Shown piece after piece: positions 6,646-8,070 of a DNA stretch of 8,070 nucleotides (position 1 is its first letter; every line of letters begins with the position of its first letter). Under the pieces are notes generated by a model that worked only from the letters and a program-made list of their open reading frames with translations, was not told where the DNA came from and did not search any database. The translations under genes were made by a program, and so were the position numbers. Location of the stretch: positions 1 to 8,070 of the forward strand of contig QWHP01000116.1 in the NCBI GenBank assembly GCA_021404985.1, written 5' to 3'. Origin of the DNA: Actinobacteria bacterium ATB1 (GTDB lineage Bacteria; Actinomycetota; Acidimicrobiia; UBA2766).

Positions 6646-6649
6646 AGGA
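6646..6649 (+). promoter_or_regulatory. Ribosome binding site of the P-type ATPase gene
   Basis: AGGA within GCAGGAT lies 9 nt before the GTG at 6659, a normal spacing, and supports that start. It sits in the 27-nt gap between the two divergent start codons, so the promoter itself must lie at least partly inside the glpD coding sequence. Confidence 0.45.
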
Positions 6650-6658
6650 TCTCTCCCC

Positions 6659-8070
6659 GTGGCGGCTCCCGACTCGGAGGACAGGCAGCATCCCGGCCTC
6701 ACGGCGGCGGAGGTGGCCGAACGCGAGGCCCGTGGCGAGGTCAACGCGGTCGAGATCCGGACCTCACGTTCGGTCGCCGGCATCCTGCGCGAGAACGTCC
6801 TGACGCGCTTCAACGCGATCATCACGGCTCTGCTGGTGTTGGTTCTGGTGTTCGGCGACCCCAAGGACGGGCTCTTCGGGATGGTCATGATCTTCAACGT
6901 CGTGATCGGCGTGGTGCAGGAACTACGTGCTAAGCGGACGCTCGACCGGCTCACGGTCTTGGCCACGCCCCGTGTCGGTGTTCGACGTGACGGTCGGGAC
7001 ACCGAGGTCGCGTCCGGGGACATCGTGCGGGACGACGTCGTGATCCTCGAGGCCGGGGACCAGGTCCCGGTCGACGGTGCAGTCCTGCGGTCGGCCGGGA
7101 TGCAGGTAGACGAGTCGTTGCTCACCGGCGAGGCGGATCCAGTCGACAAGTCCAGCGGAGATCAGGTCATGTCGGGCAGCTTCGTGGTAAGCGGCGGCGG
7201 ACTCGTGCGGGCAGACCGGATCGGTGGCGAGTCGTATGCCCACAGATTGTCCGAGGAAGCCAGGCAGTTCACGCTGACGAAGTCGGAGCTCAAGGTGGGG
7301 ATCGACCGCATCCTGCGGATCGTCACCTGGATCATCGTCCCCACCGGCCTGCTCCTCTTCTGGTCCCAGGTCTTCCGAGGCGACTTCGGCCTCTCAGAGG
7401 GGATCGTCTCGGCGGTGGCGGGGACCGAGGGAATGGTTCCGCAAGGCCTGGTGCTTCTCACGTCCATGGCTCTCGCCGTTGCAGTGATACGTCTCGGACG
7501 GCGAAACGCTCTGGTACAGGAGCTACCCGCGGTGGAGACACTCGCCCGCGTCGACGTCCTCTGCCTGGACAAGACCGGGACGTTGACGGAAGGCCGCATG
7601 GTCCATGACAGGACGGAGATACCGGGCGCGCGCGAGGACGCAGGACTCCCCTCGGGCATACGGGACGCCCTTGCGGCGCTTGCATCGGTGGAGACGAACC
7701 CGAATCCGACGCTGGCCGCGATCGGAGAGGCCTATCCGGCCGGCGACGGGGATGCCGATGGATGGGAGACCACAGTGCTGGTTCCCTTCTCGAGCTCACG
7801 CAAGTGGAGCGGTGCAAGTTTCGTCCGCGAGGGAACCTGGGTCCTGGGCGCGCCGGAGGTGCTTCTGCCCGCATGCGTCGTGGGCCCCGAGGCCGAGGTG
7901 GAGACCTTCCAAACGTCCGTGCGAGCCCATGCCGCCGCAGGGAAGCGGGTCCTGCTTCTCGCCGGCTCCCCATGCGAGGGCTTGAGGGAGCAGGCGGATC
8001 CGGTTCTGCCTGCCGGTCTGGAGCCGCGCGCCCTGGTGCTCATCGAGGAGAAGGTGCGCAAGCGCGCCGC
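6659..8070 (+). CDS. CtpE-like P-type cation-transporting ATPase, N-terminal part
   Basis: The first 470 codons of a P-type ATPase are present; the frame stays open to the window edge, where the catalytic domain is cut. Visible parts in order: N-terminal L-T-A-A-E-V-A-E-R (14-22); membrane pair M1/M2 (about 51-88) ending V-V-Q-E-L-R-A-K; actuator loop L-L-T-G-E-A-D-P (154-161); M3 (about 216-236); M4 (about 248-275) with P-Q-G-L-V-L-L-T-S (261-269); phosphorylation site D-K-T-G-T-L-T (304-310, phospho-acceptor D304); and a short nucleotide-binding domain with K-W-S-G-A-S-F (382-388) and V-L-G-A-P-E (395-400). From memory this aligns almost end to end with mycobacterial CtpE, reported as a calcium importer, and less well with P1B metal pumps because the CPC motif is absent. 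The M4 motif normally reads P-E-G-L; Q262 replaces that Glu. It diverges from glpD. Confidence 0.9.
   Translation, partial: MAAPDSEDRQHPGLTAAEVAEREARGEVNAVEIRTSRSVAGILRENVLTRFNAIITALLVLVLVFGDPKDGLFGMVMIFNVVIGVVQELRAKRTLDRLTVLATPRVGVRRDGRDTEVASGDIVRDDVVILEAGDQVPVDGAVLRSAGMQVDESLLTGEADPVDKSSGDQVMSGSFVVSGGGLVRADRIGGESYAHRLSEEARQFTLTKSELKVGIDRILRIVTWIIVPTGLLLFWSQVFRGDFGLSEGIVSAVAGTEGMVPQGLVLLTSMALAVAVIRLGRRNALVQELPAVETLARVDVLCLDKTGTLTEGRMVHDRTEIPGAREDAGLPSGIRDALAALASVETNPNPTLAAIGEAYPAGDGDADGWETTVLVPFSSSRKWSGASFVREGTWVLGAPEVLLPACVVGPEAEVETFQTSVRAHAAAGKRVLLLAGSPCEGLREQADPVLPAGLEPRALVLIEEKVRKRA

Noticed and set aside
6659..8070. Possible heavy-metal (P1B) ATPase
   Set aside because: There is no N-terminal metal-binding C-x-x-C domain and no CPC motif in M4; the sequence follows CtpE-type ATPases instead.
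1..8070. CRISPR arrays, tRNA/rRNA genes, insertion sequences or prophage pieces
   Set aside because: No spaced direct repeats, tRNA-like folds, transposase motifs or terminal inverted repeats were seen; nearly every base is accounted for by housekeeping-type genes.

Overview
The window is GC-rich, almost fully coding DNA with several GTG starts, genes that overlap or nearly touch, and a P-type ATPase closely resembling mycobacterial CtpE. Together with the style of the substrate-binding protein tail (a C-x5-C pair and a Thr-rich end), this points to an actinobacterium, perhaps an uncultured Acidimicrobiia-like lineage. The phylum is a reasonable inference; the class is a guess.

Layout. Positions 1-284 (+) hold the C-terminal end of a periplasmic-type substrate-binding protein of the branched-chain amino acid/amide (HAAT) family. 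It runs tail-to-tail into a four-gene minus-strand operon, livH-livM-livG-livF (4278 down to 354), that encodes both permeases and both ATPases of a HAAT importer. A strong 17-bp-arm hairpin (310-349) sits between the two converging 3' ends and probably terminates both. The four transporter genes touch or overlap (TGATG, an 8-nt overlap, a 1-nt gap), so they are very likely translationally coupled. Reading outward from the livH start, a 121-bp divergent intergenic region (4279-4399) leads to a small single-pass membrane protein of unknown function (4400-4990, +). That gene ends in a 9-nt tail-to-tail overlap with glpD (minus, 6631 to 4982), an FAD-dependent glycerol-3-phosphate dehydrogenase. 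Divergent from glpD, with only 27 nt between the starts, is a CtpE-like P-type cation ATPase (6659 to the window edge, +), cut off after about 470 residues.

Function. The liv genes and the upstream-strand binding protein form one uptake system for branched-chain amino acids or a related amide or urea compound; the substrate cannot be read from these sequences. GlpD passes electrons from glycerol-3-phosphate to the quinone pool. The ATPase moves a cation, with calcium the best guess from CtpE. I see no clear functional link among the transporter, GlpD and the ATPase.

The two points most worth a second look are both in membrane proteins. The LivH permease carries an N-terminal signal peptide, an extracytoplasmic carboxypeptidase-regulatory-like beta-sandwich domain and an acidic linker ahead of the normal permease. 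The P-type ATPase has Gln in place of the nearly invariant ion-binding Glu of the M4 PEGL motif, with a Glu appearing five residues upstream. No mobile elements, CRISPR arrays, tRNAs or rRNAs were seen.
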